Counted from the stretch's first letter, positions 23,372 through 32,089 are shown. The stretch: 55,096 nt of DNA from an uncultured Alcaligenaceae bacterium (GCA_937952975.1 CALFXX010000019.1:1-55096), one strand, 5' to 3'. Program-made: numbers and translations. Notes: a model not told the origin generated them from the letters alone.

Positions 23372-24592
23372 ATGAAATCTAACGAGCTCCCATCGCTTTG
23401 GATGGCCAATATTCTTGGCGCCGGACAAGTCTGCTCTTGGGGGGCGTTGTATTACAGCTTTCCACTGCTGGCACAGGCGATGGGTGCCGAGCTTCACTGG
23501 ACAAAGTCTGAGATATTCTTTGGTGCAACCATCAGTATGCTTGTGACGGCTGTTTTTACGTATCCCGTTGGTTTAGCGATCGATCGGGGGTATGGCCGCT
23601 GGGTGATGTCGGGCGCCTCAATGATTGCCGCGTGTATGTTGTGGTGGTGGTCAAGTGTCGACCAGTTAATCAGCTTTTATTTGTTGAGCGCTGTGATCGG
23701 GGCTTTGCAGGCAGGGTGTCTGTACGAGCCGGCCTTTGCGGTGATGGCGCGCAGAGTGGGGGCGGCCAATGCGCGCGCCCGCATCACAACAATTACCTTG
23801 TGGGGTGGCTTTGCCAGTACCGCCTTTATTCCGCTTGAGCAGTTTTTGCTCGATACCGTTGGTTGGCGGCAATCGCTACTTGTACTCGCGTTGATTAACC
23901 TGTTGTGGTCAGCGATTTATTTTTTGTGTATTCAGCCTAAGTACGACCTTGAACATACAACGGTTGCACAAACGCGCGATGACAATAAAGCTCGCGATCA
24001 TGCGGTTGTCAAAGCAGCCTTAAAAAATTCGATTTTTTGGCTGCTGCTCTTGGCACTGACGCTGTACTCAATCATGTTCACTGTATTTATTTTTCATGCT
24101 TATCCGATCTTGCAAGAAAAGGGTTTGAGCACGGCTGATGTCGTTCAGGCGCTGGTTGTCTTGGGCCCAGCACAAGTACTCGGACGGGTTTTGATTGCGT
24201 ATTTTGCCCCGCGCGCACCGATGCGCATCTTGGGCTCGGTCGTTGCCTGCGCGTTTCCATTTGTGTTTGGGATTTTGGCGAGTATTGAGCTACCGGCATT
24301 TTGGCTGGTGGCGCTTTTAATCGGCTGCTACGGTTTGGCGAACGGTATTTTCACCATCGTGCGCAGCTTGGTTGTGCCTGAAATGTTAAGCCGACACGCT
24401 TACGGAGCGTTGAATGGTTTGTTGACCATACCAACAATGATTGCTCGAGCAGTTGGTCCAGTTGCCGCAGCGAGCTTGTGGATGTTGGGTGAGTCGTATC
24501 ACATCGTCTTAATCGCAGTGTGCGGCACTGCGATTTTATTTGCTCTCGCGTTTTGGGCTGCGAGTTGGGTGAGCCGTGACCGTGCGGCTTAG
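23372..24592 (+). CDS. Major facilitator superfamily transporter
   Basis: A 406-aa protein with about twelve hydrophobic helices and the loop 2-3 motif reduced to GLAIDRGYGRWVMSG. The opening LWMANILGAGQVCSWGALYYSFPLL and the middle ALQAGCLYEPAFAVMARRVG resemble the oxalate/formate-like and monocarboxylate-like MFS group, but no substrate can be named. It is the third gene in a tight rightward set after the aminotransferase and LysE genes. Confidence 0.88.
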   Translation: MKSNELPSLWMANILGAGQVCSWGALYYSFPLLAQAMGAELHWTKSEIFFGATISMLVTAVFTYPVGLAIDRGYGRWVMSGASMIAACMLWWWSSVDQLISFYLLSAVIGALQAGCLYEPAFAVMARRVGAANARARITTITLWGGFASTAFIPLEQFLLDTVGWRQSLLVLALINLLWSAIYFLCIQPKYDLEHTTVAQTRDDNKARDHAVVKAALKNSIFWLLLLALTLYSIMFTVFIFHAYPILQEKGLSTADVVQALVVLGPAQVLGRVLIAYFAPRAPMRILGSVVACAFPFVFGILASIELPAFWLVALLIGCYGLANGIFTIVRSLVVPEMLSRHAYGALNGLLTIPTMIARAVGPVAAASLWMLGESYHIVLIAVCGTAILFALAFWAASWVSRDRAA

Positions 24593-24685
24593 TGACGTCT
24601 CTTAGTGGGGGTAGCCTTTTTCACGTGCCTTTATGCCGGTGAGCCAAGGTGCCTAGTGCAAGGCACGCTAACGACTGCGCCTAGC

Positions 24686-24916
24686 TCAATGAACGTGGCG
24701 CGCAATAAAAAATACACCAGCGAAAGAAGCAAACATCACGGTGGTCATCCAGCCGACCAGGCGTAGGCCGAGTGCATGCATTTCTTGATGCATCTTTCCT
24801 TCTAGGTGATAGATTTTTCCTTCTAACTTGGACAAGCCACACTCTAAAAGCGAAATGTCTTGCTTGGTAGCTAGATTTGGGATGAGTGTTTCTAGCCGAA
24901 CGATACGCGCTTCCAT
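24686..24916 (-). CDS. Small coiled-coil protein with one C-terminal membrane helix
   Basis: A 76-aa product. Residues 1-50 show a heptad pattern (RIVRLETLIPNL, SKLEGKIYHLEGKMHQEM) and residues 54-72 form one hydrophobic helix (VGWMTTVMFASFAGVFFIA). This layout resembles short DUF1640-type or phage-associated coiled-coil anchors, function unknown. It stands alone; the flanking 90 and 135 bp hold no other gene. Codon usage looks ordinary. Confidence 0.65.
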   Translation of the reverse strand: MEARIVRLETLIPNLATKQDISLLECGLSKLEGKIYHLEGKMHQEMHALGLRLVGWMTTVMFASFAGVFFIARHVH

Positions 24917-25003
24917 GAACTTCTCCGGTGAATGAACCAGCTCATTTTAATTTTCGAGAAGCGCGTATTTCAAGACAAAATTTGTAAAACTCTGTAAGCA
25001 ACT

Positions 25004-25049
25004 GTTGCTGAGTGTGTCAGCGAGAGTGTTGCTCGCGCTTGTCAGCAAC
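25004..25049 (-). terminator. Nested inverted repeat after a Bug gene
   Basis: GTTGCTGA and TCAGCAAC (25004-25011, 25042-25049) enclose an inner stem GCGAG/CTCGC (25020-25024, 25032-25036). It lies directly after the stop of the leftward Bug gene. There is no T-tract, so it may act as an mRNA 3-prime end structure. Confidence 0.45.
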
Positions 25050-25051
25050 GA

Positions 25052-26029
25052 TTACTCCGCTTTAGCGCCAGATTGTTGCACTAGCTTAGCCCACATGGGC
25101 AAATCAGTCGCCAAAAAGGTTTGAAAAGCAGCCTGACTGTTGCCGATGGGTTCGGTGCCAAATTCGCGAAATTTATTTTGTATATCAGGTTGTGCAACAA
25201 CAGCCGCAATGTCGCTGCTCAGTTTCGCTACGATCGCGGGTGGGGTGCCGGTAATCGCAAAGAGCCCAAACCAAGATTTCAAATTGATTTGCGGATAACC
25301 ACTTTCAGCAAAGGTCGGTACCTCAGGCGCCTGCGGGTTGCGCGCTTCGCCCGTGACGGCGATCGCCTTCAGGCGCGCGCCTTTAACCTGAGCAATCGCT
25401 TCGGGCAAGTTAGCAAACATTAACTGAATTTGCCCACCAACAAGATCATTGGTCGCAAGCGTGCCACCTTTGTAGGCGACGTGCGTCATTTGCGCACCGA
25501 GTTCTGAATTAAAGAGTTCGCCCGCCAAGTGTGCAGCGGTACCTACGCCACCCGAGCCATAGTTCAATTTTTGAGGATTCTGCCGAACATACTCGGCGAA
25601 CTCTTTAACCGTATTGGCTTTTAACGAAGGATTCACGACCAACAACAAGGGCGCAAAGGCTAAATTTGATAAGGGCGTGAAGTCTTTTGCAAAGTTAAAC
25701 GACAAGCCCTTGTAAAGTGATGCATTGATCGCGTGACTTGAAGTGGCCATCAGCAGTGTGTAGCCATCAGGGGTTGCGCGAGCAGCCTCGGCTGTGCCGA
25801 TGTTGCCATTGCCACCTGGACGATTTTCAACGATGACCGATTGACCCCACTTCACCGCAAGCTGCTGTGCGACTGCGCGGGCAACCATATCAGTCGTGCC
25901 GCCAGGTGCGTAGGGCAGGATAATGCGCACGAGTCTATTGGGGTAGTCAGCTTGGGCAAGAGTCGATCCGCTGAAAGTCAGTATTAGCCCAATGACTGTG
26001 ATCCGCGTAAGTGCAACAAATATTTTCAT
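25052..26029 (-). CDS. Bug-family TTT substrate-binding protein (1)
   Basis: A 325-aa periplasmic receptor with signal peptide ending STLAQA. Family marks are YPNRLVRIILPYAPGGTTDMVAR, VENRPGGNGNIGTAEAAR, ATPDGYTLLMATSS, LNYGSGGVGTAAHLAGE and MTHVAYKGG. Bug proteins bind carboxylates or related small molecules, usually for TctAB membrane subunits, none of which are nearby. I start at ATG 26029, with AAAGGA upstream; the frame reaches 26125 without conserved residues. It lies alone, divergent from the lipoprotein gene at 26153. Confidence 0.93.
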   Translation of the reverse strand: MKIFVALTRITVIGLILTFSGSTLAQADYPNRLVRIILPYAPGGTTDMVARAVAQQLAVKWGQSVIVENRPGGNGNIGTAEAARATPDGYTLLMATSSHAINASLYKGLSFNFAKDFTPLSNLAFAPLLLVVNPSLKANTVKEFAEYVRQNPQKLNYGSGGVGTAAHLAGELFNSELGAQMTHVAYKGGTLATNDLVGGQIQLMFANLPEAIAQVKGARLKAIAVTGEARNPQAPEVPTFAESGYPQINLKSWFGLFAITGTPPAIVAKLSSDIAAVVAQPDIQNKFREFGTEPIGNSQAAFQTFLATDLPMWAKLVQQSGAKAE

Positions 26030-26152
26030 GGCGATCCTTTTTTGAGATAAACCACTGACAGGCGTTAAGGATAACTTGTAAACTAAAATTAGTTTCAAAC
26101 ATTCTAAACCGTGCGCTGAGCGCATTGCCTTTCTCCCTTACGGAGTATTGCC

Positions 26153-26749
26153 ATGAACCCTAAGTTTTTAATGACTTTTATTTTTGCTGGCGCAATGCTC
26201 GTTAGTTTGCCGGGCTGTAAGCAATATGTTGAGACGGTGGCAGATCTTAAAAAATCTCTGACCGATTATCAACAGACTAGCACCAATGAGCTCTCTGAAT
26301 ACAAAAAATCTCTGGCAGCGATGCAAGAGGTTTTTGGTCAAGAGATCGTCGCCTTAAATAAAAAAATTGCTGACCTGCAAAGCAAGATAGCAGCGAATGA
26401 GCTTCCCAAAAATTCGTATAACTCGGTGGTGCTTGATCCTAAACTTCTAAAGGTCTATCAGCGCCTTGACGCAAACTTAGGGACTTTTTTAATTTCGTTA
26501 GAAAGTGTTGTGGTTGATAAAAATGATTTAAAAGTCACCTTGAACATTGGCAACCCCTCAGCGATGGCATTTCATGGTTTTAAATTAAATGCGACATGGG
26601 GCGCGCGCTTACAAAAAGAGTTCAGCCTAACAGAGGTGCTAAAGCCCGGCACCTGGAACAAGGTATCGTTTATCTTGCCAAAAACAAAGCTTAATGAACT
26701 TGAGCGCCTTGAACTCGTCATTGTCACCGACCGCGTACATTTGAAGTAG
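26153..26749 (+). CDS. Putative lipoprotein, DUF3251 (YajI)-like
   Basis: A 198-aa protein with a lipoprotein signal (hydrophobic segment then SLPGC, Cys22), a coiled-coil stretch at about 25-80 (DLKKSLTDYQQ, EIVALNKKIADLQSKIA) and a C-terminal beta-rich domain with RLDANLGTFLISLESV and VTLNIGNPSAMAFHG. That domain resembles the DUF3251 domain of E. coli YajI from memory. Function unknown; it is expected to be membrane-anchored in the periplasm. GGAG lies before the ATG. Its 3-prime end faces a beta-propeller gene across a shared hairpin. Confidence 0.7.
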   Translation: MNPKFLMTFIFAGAMLVSLPGCKQYVETVADLKKSLTDYQQTSTNELSEYKKSLAAMQEVFGQEIVALNKKIADLQSKIAANELPKNSYNSVVLDPKLLKVYQRLDANLGTFLISLESVVVDKNDLKVTLNIGNPSAMAFHGFKLNATWGARLQKEFSLTEVLKPGTWNKVSFILPKTKLNELERLELVIVTDRVHLK

Positions 26750-26751
26750 TG

Positions 26752-26778
26752 CCGGTGACGTCAGCGTTGTTGTCACGG
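26752..26778. terminator. Shared hairpin between convergent genes
   Basis: CCGGTGAC and GTCACGG (26752-26759, 26772-26778) pair around a loop of 12 bases. The right arm covers the stop of the beta-propeller gene. It may serve both converging transcripts; no strong T-tract. Confidence 0.45.
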
Positions 26779-27735
26779 AACTTTAATAAACTTTTGTAGA
26801 CATCGAACGTAATCGGGCTTTGGGATAGTGGGATACGAGGCCGGCCAAGACGTATAGGCCACCTCGCCCACATACATGTCGCCATGACTATCGACGGCCA
26901 TGCCGTGTGGCGCAATAAACTGACCGACTCCCGTGCCGTGGGGTTCATCTGCTGCGACGCGGGCTTGTAGATTGCCAGACAAATCATAAATACTGACACG
27001 AGGTCCGACGTTGGGCATATTTCTGTTTACGGGCAGATGTGGGCCCAGTTCACCTACATAGCATAACGGGCACTTGCCACCGGTTAGGAACAGCCCGCAA
27101 GGCCGATGCATATTGCCCCATTGTCCTTCGTACTTCCCTTTTCCATTAAAAATCTGGATGCGGTGATTTTCGCGATCGGCCACATAGACCAAACCGTTGG
27201 TGTCGCACAAAATATTGTGGGCGATGTTGAACTGACCAGGATCTGTGCCGGGCGAGCCCCACGAAAATAATAATTTTCCGTCTGGACTGTATTTGTGTAC
27301 GCGCGAATTGCCATAGCCGTCGGACACATAAATATCGCCTTCGGGGGACAGGGCGGTATGTGTGCAGCGGTTAAACGGTGTGCCGCTCATATAAGGCGAG
27401 GCCTGACCGGGCAAACCGATCTCAAGCAAGATCTTTCCATCGAGCGTGCACTTGCGAACTGTGTGATCACCGTCATCGGTCAGGTAAATCGTATCGTCAG
27501 GGCCCATTTGTACGCCGTGAGCGCGCTTGAACACGCCCTCGCCCCACGAATTTAAAAAGTTACCTTCACGATCAAATACCACCATGGGGTGCTCTCCGCG
27601 ATTAAAGGCGTACACGCGATCCTGACGATCAATCCCGACCGCAGCGACGTCGCCAAATTTCCAGCCTTCAGGAAGCTTGCCCCAGCCCTCGGCGACGCGA
27701 TATTTGAAGTTGCCTTGCCCAATGATAGTCGTCAT
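26773..27735 (-). CDS. NHL-repeat beta-propeller protein, peptidyl-amidating-lyase-like
   Basis: A 320-aa protein of repeated NHL-type blades: VGIDRQDRVYAFNRGEHPM, YLTDDGDHTVRKCTLDG, YVSDGYGNSRVHKYSPDG, YVADRENHRIQIFNGKG and MAVDSHGDMYVGEV. The arrangement matches bacterial proteins annotated as peptidyl-alpha-hydroxyglycine alpha-amidating lyase family, whose true role is mostly untested. No signal peptide is seen from ATG 27735. It is divergent from the Bug-leuCDB cluster, and may work on the same pathway. The frame extends to 27789 with non-family residues. Confidence 0.82.
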   Translation of the reverse strand: MTTIIGQGNFKYRVAEGWGKLPEGWKFGDVAAVGIDRQDRVYAFNRGEHPMVVFDREGNFLNSWGEGVFKRAHGVQMGPDDTIYLTDDGDHTVRKCTLDGKILLEIGLPGQASPYMSGTPFNRCTHTALSPEGDIYVSDGYGNSRVHKYSPDGKLLFSWGSPGTDPGQFNIAHNILCDTNGLVYVADRENHRIQIFNGKGKYEGQWGNMHRPCGLFLTGGKCPLCYVGELGPHLPVNRNMPNVGPRVSIYDLSGNLQARVAADEPHGTGVGQFIAPHGMAVDSHGDMYVGEVAYTSWPASYPTIPKPDYVRCLQKFIKVP

Positions 27736-27832
27736 GTTTTGTCTCTCAGGTCGATGTTGGTTTAGTCGTTGTTCTTGTTTGTTTATCATAAGGCACTCTA
27801 GGCCAGATCACCATCATTTTGTTGACGGGGTA

Positions 27833-27900
27833 CCTGTTAGAGCCTTTTGATGGTAGGCTCTTTTTGCAGTCCTAAAAAAACTAACAGGCAATGTTCCTGT
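27833..27900 (+). promoter_or_regulatory. Attenuator-like leader of the Bug-leuCDB cluster
   Basis: The leader holds a terminator-type hairpin (GAGCCT 27840-27845, AGGCTC 27855-27860) followed by TTTTT (27861-27865). It is enclosed by an 8-bp inverted repeat (CCTGTTAG 27833-27840, CTAACAGG 27881-27888), whose right arm could instead pair with CCTGT (27896-27900) next to the ribosome binding site. No leucine-rich leader peptide was seen, and no known riboswitch class is recognised. Confidence 0.5.
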
Positions 27901-27913
27901 GCGGAGACAAATC

Positions 27914-28873
27914 ATGTTGCGTAACATCTGGCTAAGTGTTGTTCTTGTTTGTTGGTCGGTCTTGAGTCAGGCTCAACCATATCCTTCGCAGGCTTTAAGG
28001 TTTACCGTCCCCTGGCCCCCGGGGGGCGGGGTGGATACGACTGCGCGCATGATCGCCCAACCGCTTGCAACCGCGCTAGGACAGGCGGTTGTGATTGAGA
28101 ACAAACCAGGTGCCGGTGGCAATATCGGGACCGAACAGTTTGCTCGAGCAAAACCTGATGGCTATTCAATCTTAATGGGATCGCTCAGTCCGAATGCGGT
28201 CAACGTGCATCTGTATAAAAAACTTGGTTTCGATCCGCTGGCAGATTTTGAGCCAGTCATTTATGTTTCGGCTGTTCCAAACATTCTGGTCGTGCCAACA
28301 GATTCGCCAGTCAAAACGGTGCAAGACCTTGTGGCACTTGCGAAGGCGAACCCAGGCAAATTGAACTATGGCTCGGCTGGCGTGGGATCTTCTCAGCATT
28401 TGGCGGGTATTGTCTTTGTTCAGTCTACTGGTGTGGACGTTGTGCATGTGCCCTACAAAGGTACCGCGCCGGCTGAAGCAGATCTGATGGCGGGTCATGT
28501 TTCCTTCATGCTGGATACGACTGCGTGTTTGGCTTTGATTGCGGGCGGTAAGCTTCGCGCTTTGGCGGTTGCTTCAAAAGCGCGTAACCCGGCCTTGCCC
28601 GACACGCCAACGTTCGATGAATTGGGGATACCCGGTGTACACGCCTTGTCTTGGTATGGCGTGATGGTGCCCGCCGGTACGCCCAAACCAATTATTGAGC
28701 GCCTGAACACTGAGCTCAATCAGATCTTGAAATCGCCCGAACTTAAAAAGCGCATGGCTGATTTTGGTGCAGAAATTGGTGGTGGTACACCTGAAGAGTT
28801 TGGTGCATACATTGCATCTGAAACGCTACGCTACGAAAAAATTGTTCGGTTGGCGGGCGCTAAAGCAGAGTAA
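27914..28873 (+). CDS. Bug-family TTT substrate-binding protein (2), linked to leuCDB
   Basis: A 319-aa receptor with signal peptide ending SQAQ, then LRFTVPWPPGGGVDTTARM, ENKPGAGGNIGTEQFA, KPDGYSILMGS, LNYGSAGVGSSQHLAG and VVHVPYKGT. The ATG at 27914 has CGGAGA eight bases upstream; a GTG at 27899 is less likely. LeuC starts 46 bp downstream without a visible terminator, so the receptor and the isopropylmalate-type enzymes are probably one operon. This suggests a branched malate- or citraconate-like ligand, which is inference from position only. Confidence 0.93.
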   Translation: MLRNIWLSVVLVCWSVLSQAQPYPSQALRFTVPWPPGGGVDTTARMIAQPLATALGQAVVIENKPGAGGNIGTEQFARAKPDGYSILMGSLSPNAVNVHLYKKLGFDPLADFEPVIYVSAVPNILVVPTDSPVKTVQDLVALAKANPGKLNYGSAGVGSSQHLAGIVFVQSTGVDVVHVPYKGTAPAEADLMAGHVSFMLDTTACLALIAGGKLRALAVASKARNPALPDTPTFDELGIPGVHALSWYGVMVPAGTPKPIIERLNTELNQILKSPELKKRMADFGAEIGGGTPEEFGAYIASETLRYEKIVRLAGAKAE

Positions 28874-28919
28874 TCCCCTTAGATTAATTTAATTAAAAAC
28901 TGTTGAATGGAAACAAAGC

Positions 28920-30347
28920 ATGCGTTCCGAAGCACACCCTAAAACGCTCTTCGAAAAAATTTGGTCGCGGCATCGCATTCTTGAGCGTGAAGATGGCCAA
29001 GAGCTGATGTTTGTGGATACACATATGATTCAGGATGGCTCCGCACCAGCGTTCGAGATGCTTCGACAGCGTAAGCTCACCGCACGCTCACCTGAACGTG
29101 CGTTTGGCACACCTGATCATTACATCCCAACCAATAGCAGAGATTTAATGGATTTAGCTGATCCTGAAAGTCGTGCAATGGCCGAGTCGCTTGATCGCGA
29201 TACGAAAGCGGCGGGTATCCAGTTTGTCGGTTTACAAGACCAACGTCAGGGTATCGTACATGTGATTGGGCCAGAGCAAGGGTGGACGCAACCTGGTTTG
29301 TTGATGGTGTGCGGCGATAGTCACACTTCGACACATGGTGCGTTAGGCGCGCTTGCGTTTGGCATAGGCACAAGCGAAGTCGCGCACGTGGTGGCGACGC
29401 AGGCGATCTGGCAGCGGCGGCCTAAAACGATGCGCATTACAGTAGATGGCACACTCGCACCAGGCGTGTCTGGCAAAGATATCATTCTTGCTATCATTGC
29501 AAAAATTGGTGCCGCAGGGGCAGTGGGCCACGTCATCGAGTATGCGGGATCGGCTATTCGAAATCTGTCGATTGAAGGACGCTTAACGATTTGCAACATG
29601 TCGATTGAAGCGGGTGCACGTGCGGGGATGATTGCGCCGGATGAGACCACCTTTGCGTACTTAGCGGGCCGGCCGTTTTCTCCAAAGGGTGCGCAATGGG
29701 ATAGGGCCTTGGCGTATTGGCGCACCTTGCCTTCAGATCCTGGGGCAAGGTTTGATCGTGAAGTCAGTTTGAAGGCGCAAGACATCGAGCCGATGCTGAC
29801 CTGGGGCAATAGCCCCGAGGATGCGATGCCGGTGACCTCACGTATCCCCGACCCCTCGACGATTGCGGATCCGCAAAGACGTGCTGTCGTTGAGCGTATG
29901 CTGGACTACATGGGGTTAAAACCCGGAATGGCACTGACCGAAGTGTCTGTTGATCGAGTGTTTATCGGCTCTTGCACCAACAGTCGTATCGAAGATCTTC
30001 GAAGTGCAGCCGCCGTCGCAAAAGGACGCAAGGTAGCCGCAGGCGTTGAGGCATGGGTCGTGCCAGGTTCGGGGCTTGTCAAAGCGCAAGCTGAGGCAGA
30101 GGGACTCGATAAAATTTTTGTCGAGGCGGGCTTTCAATGGCGCTTTGCAGGTTGTTCGATGTGCCTTGGCGTGAACGGGGATTTAGTGGCTGCGGGCAAG
30201 CGCTGCGCGGCAACCTCGAATCGTAATTTTGTCGGTCGGCAAGGGCCTGGTTCTCGGACGCATCTCATGAGCCCGGCTACGGCAGCGGCCAGCGCAATTG
30301 CGGGGCATCTTGCGGATGCGCGCGCGCTGCGCAGCACTTCGCGTTAA
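28920..30347 (+). CDS. leuC: Isopropylmalate dehydratase-type large subunit, divergent LeuC
   Basis: LeuC with LeuD isomerises 2- to 3-isopropylmalate using a 4Fe-4S cluster. Cluster cysteines are in FIGSCTNSRIEDL and FAGCSMCLGVNGD; other family blocks are VCGDSHTSTHGALGALAFGIGTSEV and MSIEAGARAGMIAPDETTFAYL. The N-terminal active-site stretch reads VDTHMIQDGSAPAFEML, where biosynthetic LeuC normally has DLHLVHEVTSPQAFE-like sequence, so the enzyme may act on another 2-hydroxyacid. Length 475 aa is normal. No leuA is present here, and an upstream Bug receptor suggests catabolism or salvage. Confidence 0.9.
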   Translation: MRSEAHPKTLFEKIWSRHRILEREDGQELMFVDTHMIQDGSAPAFEMLRQRKLTARSPERAFGTPDHYIPTNSRDLMDLADPESRAMAESLDRDTKAAGIQFVGLQDQRQGIVHVIGPEQGWTQPGLLMVCGDSHTSTHGALGALAFGIGTSEVAHVVATQAIWQRRPKTMRITVDGTLAPGVSGKDIILAIIAKIGAAGAVGHVIEYAGSAIRNLSIEGRLTICNMSIEAGARAGMIAPDETTFAYLAGRPFSPKGAQWDRALAYWRTLPSDPGARFDREVSLKAQDIEPMLTWGNSPEDAMPVTSRIPDPSTIADPQRRAVVERMLDYMGLKPGMALTEVSVDRVFIGSCTNSRIEDLRSAAAVAKGRKVAAGVEAWVVPGSGLVKAQAEAEGLDKIFVEAGFQWRFAGCSMCLGVNGDLVAAGKRCAATSNRNFVGRQGPGSRTHLMSPATAAASAIAGHLADARALRSTSR

Positions 30348-30363
30348 CAATTTAGGATTAAAC

Positions 30364-30966
30364 ATGCAACCATTCGAACACCTTGAGGCTGTGGCGCTGC
30401 CTTTAACGCGCGCCAACATCGATACCGATCAGATTATCCCAGCGCGCTTTTTGCAGAAACCGCGTATCAATGATTTTGGTGCGTATCTTTTTCGTGATTT
30501 GCGGTTTAACAAAGACGATTCAAAACGCCCTGAATTTGTATTAAATCAGCCACACTATGTTGCATCAAAGATCGTGGTGGCACAACGCAACTTTGGCTGT
30601 GGCTCTTCGCGCGAGCAGGCTGTATGGGCGTTATATGACTATGGTGTGCGTGCCGTGCTTGCGCCAAGTTTTGGCGATATTTTTTATTCGAACTCGCTCA
30701 AGAATGGCTTGCTGCCGATTGTGTTGCCTGCAGAAGTGATTGATGCAATGCTGTCGGTACTCACAAGTCAACCAGGCGCAAAAATCACCGTCGATCTTGA
30801 ACGGCAAGTCGTGCGTGCGCCAGGGATCGCTGAACAGTCATTTGAGATCGCCCCATTCTCAAAGCATTGTTTGCTGACTGGAATGGATGAGCTTGATTAC
30901 ACGTTGACCCACGCTGACAAGATTGCTGAGTTTGTACGAAAGTATGAAGCGAACCCGTATGCGTAA
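30364..30966 (+). CDS. leuD: Isopropylmalate dehydratase-type small subunit
   Basis: The 200-aa swivelling subunit pairs with LeuC. Typical blocks are NIDTDQIIPARFLQ, RNFGCGSSREQAVWALYDYGVRAVLAPSFGDIFYSNSLKNGLLP and a C-terminal KHCLLTGMDELDYTL. The ATG at 30364 follows TTAGGATTAA, giving a fair ribosome binding site; the frame begins earlier at 30298 inside leuC, which is not used. It starts 16 bp after the leuC stop. Confidence 0.93.
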   Translation: MQPFEHLEAVALPLTRANIDTDQIIPARFLQKPRINDFGAYLFRDLRFNKDDSKRPEFVLNQPHYVASKIVVAQRNFGCGSSREQAVWALYDYGVRAVLAPSFGDIFYSNSLKNGLLPIVLPAEVIDAMLSVLTSQPGAKITVDLERQVVRAPGIAEQSFEIAPFSKHCLLTGMDELDYTLTHADKIAEFVRKYEANPYA

Positions 30967-31021
30967 CGCGTGACGTTTTTACAAAACGTTATTTGATGGT
31001 TTAAATAAAAGGAAAAATTTT

Positions 31022-32089
31022 ATGAAGATTGCAGTGTTAGCCGGCGATGGCGTGGGCCCCGAAGTGACCGCTCAGGCAGTGAAAGTGTTGCGTGCGACGA
31101 TCGGTGACGCGAAACTGCAGTTGACTGAAGCGCCGGTTGGTGGGGCGGGCATTGCTGCGGCGGGCGACCCTTTGCCAGCAGCGACGATGGCAATTGCTAA
31201 GGGCGCTGATGCCATTTTATTTGGTTCGGCTGGGTTGCCGGGTGATGAAGGGGTGCCCTACGCGAAGCGTGCGGGCGCAAGTTTATTGAGGTTGCGCAAA
31301 GAGCTTGATTTGTTCGCCAATTACCGCCCCGTTTTTATGTTTCCCGAGTTGATTGGCGCCTCATCACTGAAGCCGCACCTGGTCGAGGGACTGGACTTAC
31401 TTATTTTGCGTGAGCTCAGTAGCGACATTTATTTTGGTGAACCGCGTGGCGTGAGCACGAACGCACAGGGCATTCGTGTCGGGATCAATACGATGTATTA
31501 CACCGAACCCGAAATCGAGCGCATTATTCATGTTGCCTTTAAAGCGGCCCGTCAGCGTAAGGGCAAAGTCTGCTCGGTGGATAAGGCCAATGTTCTGGAT
31601 ACGATGCAGCTTTGGCGCGAGGTTGCCGAGCGCGTGAGCAAACAATATCCAGACGTTGAATATTCAAACGCGTTGGTTGATGCCTTTGTCATGATGATGA
31701 TGCGCCAGCCTAAGCAGTTTGATGTGGTGGTGACCGGCAATATGTTTGGCGATATCGTGTCAGATGCTGCAGCAATGTTGACAGGCTCAATTGGGATGCT
31801 GCCGTCTGCGTCGCTGAGCCCGGATGGTCGCGGTCTGTACGAACCAGTACATGGCACCGCGCCAGATATTGCCGGAAAAAACATCGCGAATCCTTTGGCC
31901 TCGATTCTATCCGCGGCCATGATGCTCGACTATTCGTTCAAGTTACCAGATCAAAGCGCGCGTATTAAACGCGCAGTGGCTGCTGTGCTAGCGCAGGGAT
32001 ATCGTACTGCTGATATTTTTGAACCAGGTGCTAAAGCGATTGGCACCGCAGAGATGGGAGATGCGGTGGTGGCTGCCCTAAAAAGTTAG
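31022..32089 (+). CDS. leuB: Isopropylmalate dehydrogenase-type enzyme, divergent LeuB
   Basis: A 355-aa beta-decarboxylating dehydrogenase, NAD-linked. Family marks are IAVLAGDGVGPEVTAQ, LLRLRKELDLFANYRP, RELSSDIYFGEPRG, MYYTEPEIERI (catalytic tyrosine), KVCSVDKANVLDT (catalytic lysine) and HGTAPDIAGKNIANP. The metal-site helix reads NMFGDIVSDAAAML where LeuB has SDE, and VDAFVMMMMR replaces VDNAAMQL-like sequence. The essential aspartates remain, so it is probably active but possibly on a different malate analogue. Its end overlaps the opposing cobC end by 12 bp. Confidence 0.9.
   Translation: MKIAVLAGDGVGPEVTAQAVKVLRATIGDAKLQLTEAPVGGAGIAAAGDPLPAATMAIAKGADAILFGSAGLPGDEGVPYAKRAGASLLRLRKELDLFANYRPVFMFPELIGASSLKPHLVEGLDLLILRELSSDIYFGEPRGVSTNAQGIRVGINTMYYTEPEIERIIHVAFKAARQRKGKVCSVDKANVLDTMQLWREVAERVSKQYPDVEYSNALVDAFVMMMMRQPKQFDVVVTGNMFGDIVSDAAAMLTGSIGMLPSASLSPDGRGLYEPVHGTAPDIAGKNIANPLASILSAAMMLDYSFKLPDQSARIKRAVAAVLAQGYRTADIFEPGAKAIGTAEMGDAVVAALKS

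Noticed and set aside
29321..29809. 162-codon minus-strand frame opposite leuC
   Set aside because: It is antisense to conserved leuC motifs, with no ribosome binding site or domain.
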